Source of the DNA: Marinobacter sp. | GTDB taxonomy: Bacteria > Pseudomonadota > Gammaproteobacteria > Pseudomonadales > Oleiphilaceae | Direction: 5' to 3' | NCBI GenBank assembly: GCA_017643965.1 | Contig: JAEPMM010000262.1 | Coordinates: 1 to 5,125, forward strand | Length of the DNA: 5,125 nt | Shown here: positions 1 through 5,125 of the stretch, one piece after another | How positions within the stretch are numbered: position 1 is the first letter of the stretch | Layout of the letters: every line of letters starts with the position of its first letter | Translations under genes and position numbers: made by a program | The notes under the pieces: model-generated | What the model saw: the letters and a program-made list of their open reading frames with translations, nothing else | Database searches by the model: none | Told to the model about the DNA's origin: nothing

Positions 1-1174
1 GAATTTCCGCTTCGTCACGCACGCCACCAAGAGCCATGCGGGTGTACTTGCGATTGGTCGCGCGGGCAATGGACTGGCCGAGCGAGGTCTTACCCACCCC
101 GGGAGGCCCGACCAGGCACAACACCGGTCCCTTCACTTTCTTCACCCGGCTTTGCACGGCCAGGTACTCCAGAATGCGCTTCTTAACCTCATCAAGGCCG
201 TAGTGGTCCTTGTCGAGGATCTCACGAGCCTTTTCGATGTCGTGACGAACGCGGCTGCGCTTATTCCACGGCACGGCCAGCATCCAGTCAATGTAGCCGC
301 GCACCACCGTGGCCTCCGCAGACATCGGCGACATCATCTTAAGCTTGTTCAGTTCGGCCTCGGTTTTCTTGAGGGCTTCCTCGGGCAAGCCGGCTTCCTC
401 AAGCTTTTGTTCAAGCTCCTCGAAGTCATTGTTGCCCTCACCCAGGTTACCCATTTCCTTCTGGATAGCCTTCATCTGCTCGTTCAGGTAATACTCGCGC
501 TGACTGCGCTCCATCTGTTTTTTGACGCGGCCGCGGATCCGCTTCTCGACTTCGATCAGGTCGATCTCGCCGTCCAGTTTGCCCAACAGCAGATCCACTC
601 GCTTGCGCACATCAAGCGCTTCGAGCAATTCCTGCTTTTCCGGGATCCGCATTTCCAGGTGCGCCGCCATGGTATCGGCGAGGCGCTCCACATCAGTAAT
701 GCCGGTGAGCGCGTTGGACACCTCCGAAGGCACCTTCTTGGACAGCTTGACGTACTTTTCAAACTCGTCCATCAGGGTTTTGACCAGAACGTCCTCTTCG
801 CGATCCGGCAGTGTGTCCTCGTCCATCATCATGGCTTTGCCCGACAGGTACTCCCCCTCTTCGATGCCACTCAGGGTGGCCCGGGCATTGCCCTCTACCA
901 GCACCTTTACGGTGCCGTCCGGCAGACGCAACATTTGCAGCACCGTCGCCAGCGTGCCCATATCGAACACGTCATCCGGGCCGGGCTCGTCAGTGGAGGC
1001 ATCCCGTTGTGCGACCAGCAGAATTTCCTTGCTGCCCTCCATTGCGGCTTCCAGTGCCTGGATGGATTTTTCGCGCCCCACGAACAAAGGGACGACCATG
1101 TGCGGGAACACCACCACATCTCGCAACGGGAGCAACGGGTATTCGTGCACAGACTCTTCAGGTATCCGGGTCAT
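1..1174 (-). CDS. lon: ATP-dependent protease Lon, N-terminal half (truncated by window edge)
   Basis: Lon is a cytoplasmic homohexameric AAA+ serine protease that degrades misfolded proteins and specific regulators using ATP. The window holds the first 391 codons plus one base, about half of the family's usual 780-800 residues. The N-terminal substrate-binding domain begins with a typical PLLPLRDVVVFPHMVVPLFVGRE stretch split here as PLLPLRDVVVF then PHMVVPLFVGRE, near residues 13-35. A helical, coiled-coil-rich segment follows, with QREYYLNEQ at 225-233 and KMMSPMSAEATVVRGYIDW further on. The AAA+ module opens with Walker A GPPGVGKT at 356-363, the same numbering as E. coli Lon, and the visible part ends in MALGGVRDEAEI. 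Walker B, the sensors and the Ser-Lys protease domain lie outside the window. The ATG at 1174-1172 has AGAGGA six bases upstream. A terminator separates lon from clpX, so lon is probably transcribed on its own. No frameshift or internal stop is seen. Confidence 0.98.
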   Translation of the reverse strand, partial: MTRIPEESVHEYPLLPLRDVVVFPHMVVPLFVGREKSIQALEAAMEGSKEILLVAQRDASTDEPGPDDVFDMGTLATVLQMLRLPDGTVKVLVEGNARATLSGIEEGEYLSGKAMMMDEDTLPDREEDVLVKTLMDEFEKYVKLSKKVPSEVSNALTGITDVERLADTMAAHLEMRIPEKQELLEALDVRKRVDLLLGKLDGEIDLIEVEKRIRGRVKKQMERSQREYYLNEQMKAIQKEMGNLGEGNNDFEELEQKLEEAGLPEEALKKTEAELNKLKMMSPMSAEATVVRGYIDWMLAVPWNKRSRVRHDIEKAREILDKDHYGLDEVKKRILEYLAVQSRVKKVKGPVLCLVGPPGVGKTSLGQSIARATNRKYTRMALGGVRDEAEI

Positions 1175-1215
1175 AAGGCATCCTCTGACGACGTTTCTTT
1201 CAGCATATCACCCAT

Positions 1216-1242
1216 CATTGGGGCGGCAGCGAAAATTGCAAT
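1216..1242 (-). promoter_or_regulatory. Candidate heat-shock (sigma32-type) promoter of lon
   Basis: On the minus strand an ATTGCA element (1242-1237; sigma32 -35 consensus CTTGAA, 4 of 6) is followed after 13 bases by CCCCAA (1223-1218; consensus CCCCAT, 5 of 6). The spacing lies within the known sigma32 range. Transcription would start near 1210, about 35 bases before the lon ATG. E. coli lon is a classic sigma32 gene, which supports the reading, but the assignment is inferred from motif and context. No better sigma70 pair was seen in 1175-1287. Confidence 0.4.
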
Positions 1243-1287
1243 CTTTTTACCAAATGAAGCAGGCGGGGAAACGCGGTTTACAGAACA

Positions 1288-1317
1288 ATAAAAAAGGGCG
1301 TTGCCGCCCTTTTTTAT
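1288..1317 (-). terminator. Intrinsic terminator after clpX (probably bidirectional)
   Basis: The core stem is GGGCG (1296-1300) with CGCCC (1305-1309) around a four-base TTGC loop. It is extended by six A (1290-1295) facing six T (1310-1315), giving about 13 paired positions. On the minus strand it reads as a GC stem followed by UUUUUU and starts 25 bases after the clpX stop. The symmetric A/T flanks mean it could also work on the plus strand. It separates clpPX from lon. Confidence 0.9.
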
Positions 1318-1341
1318 ACGTCACAATCTTCCCGGAACGAA

Positions 1342-2625
1342 TCAGTCCTCCGGGACCGCCTTGGCGTGGTCGCTGCTGGCGTAGATCTTGAACGGTTCGG
1401 AATCGCCACTGATCACGCTCTCGTCGATCACCACCTTGGTGACGTCGTGCTCGGAGGGAATCTGGTACATGGTATCCAGCAGGGTGGCTTCCATGATGGA
1501 GCGCAGCCCCCGGGCGCCGGTTTTCCGCTCCATCGCCTTGCGGGCAACCGCCCTCAACGCCTCTTCACGGAAATCCAGTTCCACACCTTCCATGTCGAAC
1601 AGCTTCTGGTACTGCTTGGTCAACGCGTTCTTCGGTTCGGTGAGGATCTGTACCAGCGCTTCCTCGTCCAGTTCGGTCAGCGTTGCCACCACCGGCAGAC
1701 GACCCACGAACTCGGGAATCAGGCCGTACTTCACCAGGTCCTCGGTCTCGACATCCTTGATGATGTCACCGGTGTTCTTGGTGTCGTCCGGGCTTTTCAC
1801 CGATGCGGAGAAACCGATGCTGCTGCGCTCGGAGCGCTCCTGAATCACCTTGTCCAGACCTGCAAAGGCACCACCACAAATGAACAGCATGTTGCCGGTG
1901 TCCACCTGCAGGAACTCCTGCTGGGGATGTTTGCGGCCGCCCTGGGGCGGAACCGAGGCTACTGTGCCCTCGATCAGCTTCAACAGGGCCTGCTGCACCC
2001 CTTCGCCAGACACGTCCCGGGTAATCGAGGGGTTGTCCGACTTACGGGAGATCTTATCGATCTCGTCGATGTAGACAATGCCGCGCTGGGCCTTGTCGAC
2101 GTCGTAATCGCACTTCTGCAGCAGTTTCTGGATGATGTTTTCAACATCTTCACCCACGTAACCGGCTTCGGTCAGGGTGGTGGCGTCAGCGATGGTAAAC
2201 GGCACGTTCAACATGCGCGCCAGGGTTTCAGCCAGCAGAGTCTTGCCGCTACCGGTCGGTCCGATCAGCAGGATGTTGCTCTTGCCCAGCTCGACCTCGG
2301 CCTTGCCCTCACCATAGCGCAAGCGCTTGTAATGGTTGTAGACCGCCACCGACAGAACGACCTTGGCGCGATCCTGGCCAATGACGTATTCGTCGAGCGT
2401 ATCGCGAATTTCAGCGGGAGTGGGAAGACGGTCGCTGGCTTCTTCCTGTGCATTCTCCTGAATTTCTTCACGGATAATGTCGTTGCACAGGTCGACGCAC
2501 TCGTCGCAGATGAACACCGAGGGCCCTGCAATGAGCTTACGGACTTCATGCTGGCTCTTTCCACAAAACGAGCAGTAGAGCAACTTGCCGTTATCGTCGC
2601 CCCTGCCGTTTCTTTCATCTGCCAT
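1342..2625 (-). CDS. clpX: ClpX, ATP-binding unfoldase subunit of the ClpXP protease
   Basis: ClpX is a hexameric AAA+ unfoldase that recognises tagged substrates (for example ssrA tails), unfolds them with ATP and passes them into ClpP. The 427-residue protein matches the usual length of about 420-430. The N-terminal zinc-binding domain has Cys18, Cys21, Cys40 and Cys43. The AAA+ core shows Walker A GPTGSGKT at 122-129, pore-1 loop GYVG at 155-158, Walker B with D187-E188, a pore-2 region RDVSGEGVQ at 203-211, an RKH loop at 231-233, an arginine-finger region (EFVGRLP, R309) and sensor-2 GARGLR around R372. The IGF tripeptide at 270-272 is the loop that docks on ClpP and marks this as a ClpP partner. 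The ATG at 2625 has AGAGG seven bases upstream. It lies 76 bases after clpP with no intrinsic terminator between them, so the two are probably co-transcribed. No anomaly was seen. Confidence 0.99.
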   Translation of the reverse strand: MADERNGRGDDNGKLLYCSFCGKSQHEVRKLIAGPSVFICDECVDLCNDIIREEIQENAQEEASDRLPTPAEIRDTLDEYVIGQDRAKVVLSVAVYNHYKRLRYGEGKAEVELGKSNILLIGPTGSGKTLLAETLARMLNVPFTIADATTLTEAGYVGEDVENIIQKLLQKCDYDVDKAQRGIVYIDEIDKISRKSDNPSITRDVSGEGVQQALLKLIEGTVASVPPQGGRKHPQQEFLQVDTGNMLFICGGAFAGLDKVIQERSERSSIGFSASVKSPDDTKNTGDIIKDVETEDLVKYGLIPEFVGRLPVVATLTELDEEALVQILTEPKNALTKQYQKLFDMEGVELDFREEALRAVARKAMERKTGARGLRSIMEATLLDTMYQIPSEHDVTKVVIDESVISGDSEPFKIYASSDHAKAVPED

Positions 2626-2640
2626 TGAAATACCTCTGAT

Positions 2641-2679
2641 CTTGGTTTGCCGGCGTTACTGGCTGATACGCCGGCCAAG
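2641..2679 (-). other. Strong RNA hairpin between clpP and clpX
   Basis: A perfect 8-bp stem pairs GCCGGCGT (2649-2656) with ACGCCGGC (2668-2675) around an 11-base loop. Outer CTTG (2641-2644) and CAAG (2676-2679) can pair if four bases bulge out. On the minus strand the hairpin is followed by ATCAGAGG, the clpX ribosome-binding region, and not by a U-tract, so it is not a standard intrinsic terminator. A role in mRNA stability or processing, or in setting the clpP to clpX ratio, is inferred only. Confidence 0.6.
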
Positions 2680-2701
2680 GATGATGCGATTACCTTCAGT
2701 A

Positions 2702-3337
2702 TTATTTATTCGGTACGCGCTTATCAAGTATAGAATCAATCAGGCCGTAGTCTTTGGCCTGCTGCGGATCCATGAAGTTGTCGCGATCCGTATCTTTTGA
2801 AATGGTCTCCAGATCCTGACCGGTATGATGGGCAAGGATGGAATTCAGGGTGTGACGGATCTTCAGAATTTCACGGGTGTGAATTTCAATGTCCGTGGCC
2901 TGTCCCTGGTAACCGCCCAGCGGCTGGTGAATCATCACCCGCGAATTGGGCAGACACGCACGCTTGCCCTCTGCACCACCTGCCAGCAGGAACGCACCCA
3001 TGCTCGCCGCCTGACCGACGCACAACGTGGCGACGTCCGGCTTGATAAACTGCATGGTGTCGTAGATGGACATGCCGGCCGTGACCGAACCGCCGGGGCT
3101 GTTGATGTAAAGATGGATGTCCTTGTCCGGATTCTCGGACTCGAGAAACAGCAGCTGCGCAACAATCAGGTTGGCCATGTGGTCCTCAACCTGGCCCACC
3201 ATGAAGATCACCCGCTCCTTGAGCAACCGGGAGTAAATATCAAAGGAACGCTCACCGCGAGCGGTTTGCTCAATAACGATCGGAACCAGGCCGGAACTGG
3301 TTACCATTGCGGGACCATCAATTGGTTTTTGCATCAT
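2702..3337 (-). CDS. clpP: ClpP, proteolytic subunit of the Clp protease
   Basis: ClpP is a serine peptidase (family S14) that forms a double seven-membered ring enclosing the proteolytic chamber of ClpXP. It is 211 residues long, close to the E. coli precursor (207). The catalytic triad is visible: Ser112 in GQAASMGAF, His137 in MIHQPLGG and Asp186 in DRDNFM, each one residue beyond the E. coli precursor numbering. NSPGGSV at 79-85 is the conserved substrate-binding glycine-rich segment. The first 16 or so residues resemble a propeptide; mature ClpP would begin near LVPIVIEQ, by analogy with E. coli self-processing. The gene starts with tandem ATG codons (3337 and 3334), and the first is chosen because it lies closer to the AAGGAG at 3355-3350. 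Met11 is a weaker alternative start. A terminator ends tig upstream, so clpP probably has its own promoter and leads a clpP-clpX operon. Confidence 0.99.
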   Translation of the reverse strand: MMQKPIDGPAMVTSSGLVPIVIEQTARGERSFDIYSRLLKERVIFMVGQVEDHMANLIVAQLLFLESENPDKDIHLYINSPGGSVTAGMSIYDTMQFIKPDVATLCVGQAASMGAFLLAGGAEGKRACLPNSRVMIHQPLGGYQGQATDIEIHTREILKIRHTLNSILAHHTGQDLETISKDTDRDNFMDPQQAKDYGLIDSILDKRVPNK

Positions 3338-3349
3338 GATGCGCCTGAA

Positions 3350-3355
3350 CTCCTT
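3350..3355 (-). promoter_or_regulatory. clpP Shine-Dalgarno with long spacer
   Basis: AAGGAG is a strong match to the 16S rRNA tail, but 12 bases separate it from the first clpP ATG and 15 from the second. This is longer than the 6-7 bases at lon, clpX and tig in this window. It favours the first of the two tandem ATG codons as the start. Confidence 0.65.
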
Positions 3356-3369
3356 CTGGACATTGGGGC

Positions 3370-3384
3370 GTGGCCTCTGGCCAC
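3370..3384. repeat. Perfect inverted repeat in the clpP leader
   Basis: GTGGCC (3370-3375) and GGCCAC (3379-3384) form a perfect 6-bp inverted repeat around TCT. It lies between the AT-rich candidate promoter of clpP and its ribosome-binding site. It could be a protein-binding operator or a small GC-rich hairpin in the mRNA leader. The sequence does not tell which, and 6 bp may also arise by chance. Confidence 0.5.
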
Positions 3385-3387
3385 TGC

Positions 3388-3434
3388 GTTATCAGTCTTA
3401 TACACCCTATACTCTGCCACCACCGGGCCAAGAT
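3388..3434 (-). promoter_or_regulatory. Probable clpP promoter region
   Basis: This stretch just after the tig terminator is the only AT-rich DNA in the leader. On the minus strand it has three overlapping -10-like hexamers: TATAGG (3411-3406), TATAAG (3402-3397) and GATAAC (3393-3388). None has a good -35 at 16-18 bases; the best upstream match, around TCTTGG/TTGGCC at 3433-3426, is weakly placed. A promoter is expected here because tig ends in a terminator, but the exact hexamers are uncertain. Confidence 0.35.
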
Positions 3435-3435
3435 G

Positions 3436-3462
3436 AAAACAGCCGGACATGCCGGCTGTTTT
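3436..3462 (-). terminator. Intrinsic terminator after tig
   Basis: AAAACAGCCGG (3436-3446) pairs with CCGGCTGTTTT (3452-3462), an 11-bp stem with a five-base loop. On the minus strand the hairpin begins 43 bases after the tig stop and ends in UUUU followed by CAUCUU, a short U-tract. On the plus strand TTTTCCCTTTT follows, so it may work both ways. It separates tig from clpPX. Confidence 0.8.
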
Positions 3463-3505
3463 CCCTTTTCGGCCAACGGGAGCCTTTCGTCGGCTCCTGA
3501 CCAGA

Positions 3506-4810
3506 TCAGCGCTGGGGCTGACCGGCCTGGATGGCTTCCTCGTACTTGACCTTCTTCTCTTTCACTTTGGCCTGCTCAAGTACGTAATCCACAACCTGGT
3601 CTTCCAGCACGGACGACTCGATCTGGGACTTCTGCTCCGGGCTGCTGTTGAAATGGGCAACCACTTCCTCAGGCTGTTCATACGTTGACGCGATCTCCTG
3701 GATCTTTTCGTCAACCTTGGCCGGATCCGCTTTCAGGTCGTTCTTCTTGACCACTTCCTGGAACAGCAGGCCGGTTTTCACACGGCGCTTGGCCTGATCT
3801 TCAAAGATTTCCTTCGGCAACTGCTGGAAATCCACCTGACCACCGAAACGCTGAACCGCGTCCTGACGCAGGCGATCGATCTCCTGATCCACCAGTGCCG
3901 CCGGGATATCGAGCTCGGTCGCTTCCAGAAGGCCGTCAACCACGTCGTTCTTGACCTTGGTGGAAATCGCCTGTTTCAGCTCACGCTCCATGTTCTTCTT
4001 CACTTCTTCACGGAAGGCGGCTTCGTCGTCTGCCTCGATACCGAACTTCTTGAAGAATTCGGTATCCAGCTCCGGCAGCTGAGGCTCTTCCACCTTGTGA
4101 ATGGTGATGGCGAACTTGGCCGGCTTACCCGCCAGATCCTCGTTGTGGTAGTCCTCGGGGAACGTCACCTCGATTTCCAGCTCTTCGCCGGTCTTACCAC
4201 CAACAATGCCCTTTTCAAACCCGGGAATCATCTGGTCCGAGCCCAGGGTCAGACGGTGGCCTTCGGCCGCGCCGCCCTCGAACTCTTCGCCGTCAATGGT
4301 GCCTTTGAAGTCGATGGTCACCACGTCCTTGTTTTTGGACTTGCGCTTGACTTCTTTCATGGTGGCCTGCTGACGACGCAGGTTATCGATCATGTTATCG
4401 ATGTCCTTGTCGCTGATGTCAGAGGTCAGTTTTTCCACTGAAATCTTGCTCAGGTCACCCAATTCGATTTCCGGCAGCACTTCAAAAACGGCAACGAATT
4501 CCAGATCCTTGCCTTCTTCCATCACTTTCGGCTCAAGCTTCGGCCAACCCGCCGGGTTGATGTCCTGCTCCTGCAGCGCCTTGATGTAGTTGTCGCGCAT
4601 TGCCTCGCCAACCACTTCCTGGCGAACGCTGTCACCGAAACGACGCTTGACCACGCTCATGGGTACTTTACCCGGACGGAAGCCATTCAGGCGTACGGTG
4701 CGGGCAGTTTCCTGCAGGCGCTTCTGGACCGCCTGGTCGATTTCCTGGGCGGGCACACCAATCGTCATGCGACGCTCGATGTTGGAGGTCGTTTCAACAG
4801 ACACTTGCAT
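3506..4810 (-). CDS. tig: Trigger factor, ribosome-associated chaperone and peptidyl-prolyl isomerase
   Basis: Trigger factor binds ribosomal protein L23 at the exit tunnel and shields nascent chains; it also catalyses proline cis-trans isomerisation. The 434 residues match the E. coli protein (432). The N-terminal ribosome-binding domain carries the signature GFRPGKVP at 43-50, in the same position as in E. coli. A FKBP-type isomerase domain spans about 160-245, beginning DVVTIDFKGTIDGEEFEGG and containing MIPGFEKGIVGG around 193-204. The remaining residues, about 113-149 and 246-434, are charged and helical, and form the chaperone body and arms. The ATG at 4810 has GAGGA about six bases upstream and gives the expected N-terminus MQVSVETTSNIERR. 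It is bounded by a downstream terminator and a 226-base gap to the tRNA, so it is probably monocistronic. No irregularity was seen. Confidence 0.99.
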   Translation of the reverse strand: MQVSVETTSNIERRMTIGVPAQEIDQAVQKRLQETARTVRLNGFRPGKVPMSVVKRRFGDSVRQEVVGEAMRDNYIKALQEQDINPAGWPKLEPKVMEEGKDLEFVAVFEVLPEIELGDLSKISVEKLTSDISDKDIDNMIDNLRRQQATMKEVKRKSKNKDVVTIDFKGTIDGEEFEGGAAEGHRLTLGSDQMIPGFEKGIVGGKTGEELEIEVTFPEDYHNEDLAGKPAKFAITIHKVEEPQLPELDTEFFKKFGIEADDEAAFREEVKKNMERELKQAISTKVKNDVVDGLLEATELDIPAALVDQEIDRLRQDAVQRFGGQVDFQQLPKEIFEDQAKRRVKTGLLFQEVVKKNDLKADPAKVDEKIQEIASTYEQPEEVVAHFNSSPEQKSQIESSVLEDQVVDYVLEQAKVKEKKVKYEEAIQAGQPQR

Positions 4811-4911
4811 GGAAGATCCTCAAATAACAGGTTCAGTATGTGAATGAAATTAAACCGAAAAATCCATCTCCGGGCAGCTTCCCGCAGAAGGACCGAAATT
4901 TAAAAGCCGGT

Positions 4912-4920
4912 AGTTTATCA
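4912..4920 (-). promoter_or_regulatory. Possible extended -10 element of the tig promoter
   Basis: The minus strand reads TGATAAACT, a TG-N plus a TAAACT hexamer (4 of 6 against TATAAT), roughly 100 bases before the tig ATG. The -35 position holds TCTCTC, which is a poor match. A nearby TTAAAT just downstream is an alternative -10. A tig promoter must lie in 4811-5036 unless tig is read through from the tRNA, but this exact call is weak. Confidence 0.2.
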
Positions 4921-4979
4921 CGGTTTACCCCGCCGAGAGAATCACCCGACCCGCGCCGCCTGCACAGGTGCTGCAAAGC

Positions 4980-4997
4980 TGTTGATCGCGATAAACA
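4980..4997. repeat. 18-base imperfect palindrome upstream of tig
   Basis: TGTTGATCGCGATAAACA is self-complementary at 16 of 18 positions: a perfect ATCGCGAT core, one mismatched pair, then TGTT/AACA ends. Its size and symmetry resemble a dimeric repressor operator. It lies about 170 bases upstream of the tig ATG and 40 bases after the tRNA. I do not recognise the binding protein, and the regulatory role is inferred. Confidence 0.5.
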
Positions 4998-5036
4998 AAG
5001 TACAAAGATGGGGGCAAACGGATAAAAAGAAAGGGG

Positions 5037-5121
5037 TGGTGCGCGAGGAGAGACTCGAACTCTCACGGGTTGCCCCACTGGAACCTAAATCCAGCGCGTC
5101 TACCAGTTCCGCCACTCGCGC
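5037..5121 (-). tRNA. tRNA-Leu (anticodon UAG)
   Basis: The 85-base gene folds as a class II tRNA. The acceptor stem pairs GCGCGAG (5121-5115) with CTCGCGC (5047-5041), followed by discriminator A and an encoded CCA (5039-5037). The D arm contains the AACTGGTAGAC loop sequence. The anticodon arm is CTGGA-TTTAGGT-TCCAG, so the anticodon is UAG, which reads CUA and other CUN leucine codons. A long variable arm with GGG/CCC pairing and a T arm GAGAG-TTCGAGT-CTCTC follow. The sequence closely resembles E. coli tRNA-Leu(UAG). Its promoter lies beyond the right edge. TTTCTTTTT soon after the CCA may help termination, although no separate hairpin precedes it. Confidence 0.97.
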
Positions 5122-5125
5122 ACAA

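Noticed and set aside
152..1291. A 379-codon plus-strand open frame and a shifted 289-codon one (522-1391)
   Set aside because: Both are antisense to lon, whose reading frame is unbroken and matches the family throughout. They run into the intergenic terminator and show no protein-like motifs.
1366..2628. A 420-codon plus-strand open frame covering nearly all of clpX
   Set aside because: It is the exact antisense of clpX, whose motifs are complete. Long antisense frames are expected from GC-rich codon use, and the predicted protein has no recognisable domain.
4871..4884. Small hairpin CGGG-CAGCTT-CCCG in the tig leader followed by a T-rich stretch
   Set aside because: A 4-bp stem with a six-base loop, and with ten bases between it and most of the T run, is too weak to call a terminator or attenuator.
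5006..5013. CCCCATCT on the minus strand, a perfect match to the sigma32 -10 box, upstream of tig
   Set aside because: No CTTGAA-like -35 lies 13-17 bases upstream, the site is about 190 bases from the tig start, and an 8-base match alone is weak.
4833..5078. An 81-codon minus-strand open frame upstream of tig
   Set aside because: Its first part (VRVSPRAPP) is translated tRNA-Leu sequence, a familiar false gene. It overlaps the tRNA and the tig leader.
1..5125. Search for mobile elements, CRISPR arrays, toxin-antitoxin or defence genes, including at the tRNA, a common integration site
   Set aside because: No transposase, integrase, repeat array or duplicated tRNA end was seen. The DNA next to the tRNA within the window leads directly to the conserved tig gene.

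Overview
The window is a conserved bacterial protein quality-control locus, and every gene lies on the minus strand. In transcription order (right to left) it holds tRNA-Leu(UAG), tig (trigger factor), clpP, clpX and the N-terminal half of lon, which runs off the left edge. The gene order, the E. coli-like motif positions (Lon Walker A at 356-363, trigger factor GFRxGKxP at 43-50) and the tRNA-Leu upstream of tig point to a gammaproteobacterium. Moderately high G+C and the protein sequences suggest a marine Pseudomonadales/Alteromonadales type such as Marinobacter. That genus-level guess comes from memory, not from a search.

Layout: 5121-5037 tRNA-Leu with encoded CCA. 5036-4811 is a 226-nt gap with an 18-nt imperfect palindrome and the tig leader. 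4810-3506 is tig. 3505-3338 holds the tig terminator, then an AT-rich candidate promoter and a leader inverted repeat for clpP. 3337-2702 is clpP. 2701-2626 is a short gap with a strong hairpin that lacks a U-tract. 2625-1342 is clpX. 1341-1175 holds an intrinsic terminator and then a lon promoter region with a sigma32-like site. 1174-1 is the 5' half of lon. No stretch above 300 bases lacks a gene.

How the genes work together: trigger factor meets nascent chains at the ribosome exit tunnel. ClpX unfolds tagged or damaged proteins and feeds them to the ClpP chamber. Lon is a second, self-contained AAA+ protease. The terminators suggest three transcription units: tig, clpP-clpX and lon.

I found no undescribed system. 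All genes look intact (lon only cut by the window edge) and ordinary. What is worth a second look is confined to the intergenic regulatory DNA: a 10-mer shared upstream of lon and clpP, the clpP-clpX hairpin, and palindromes upstream of tig and clpP.
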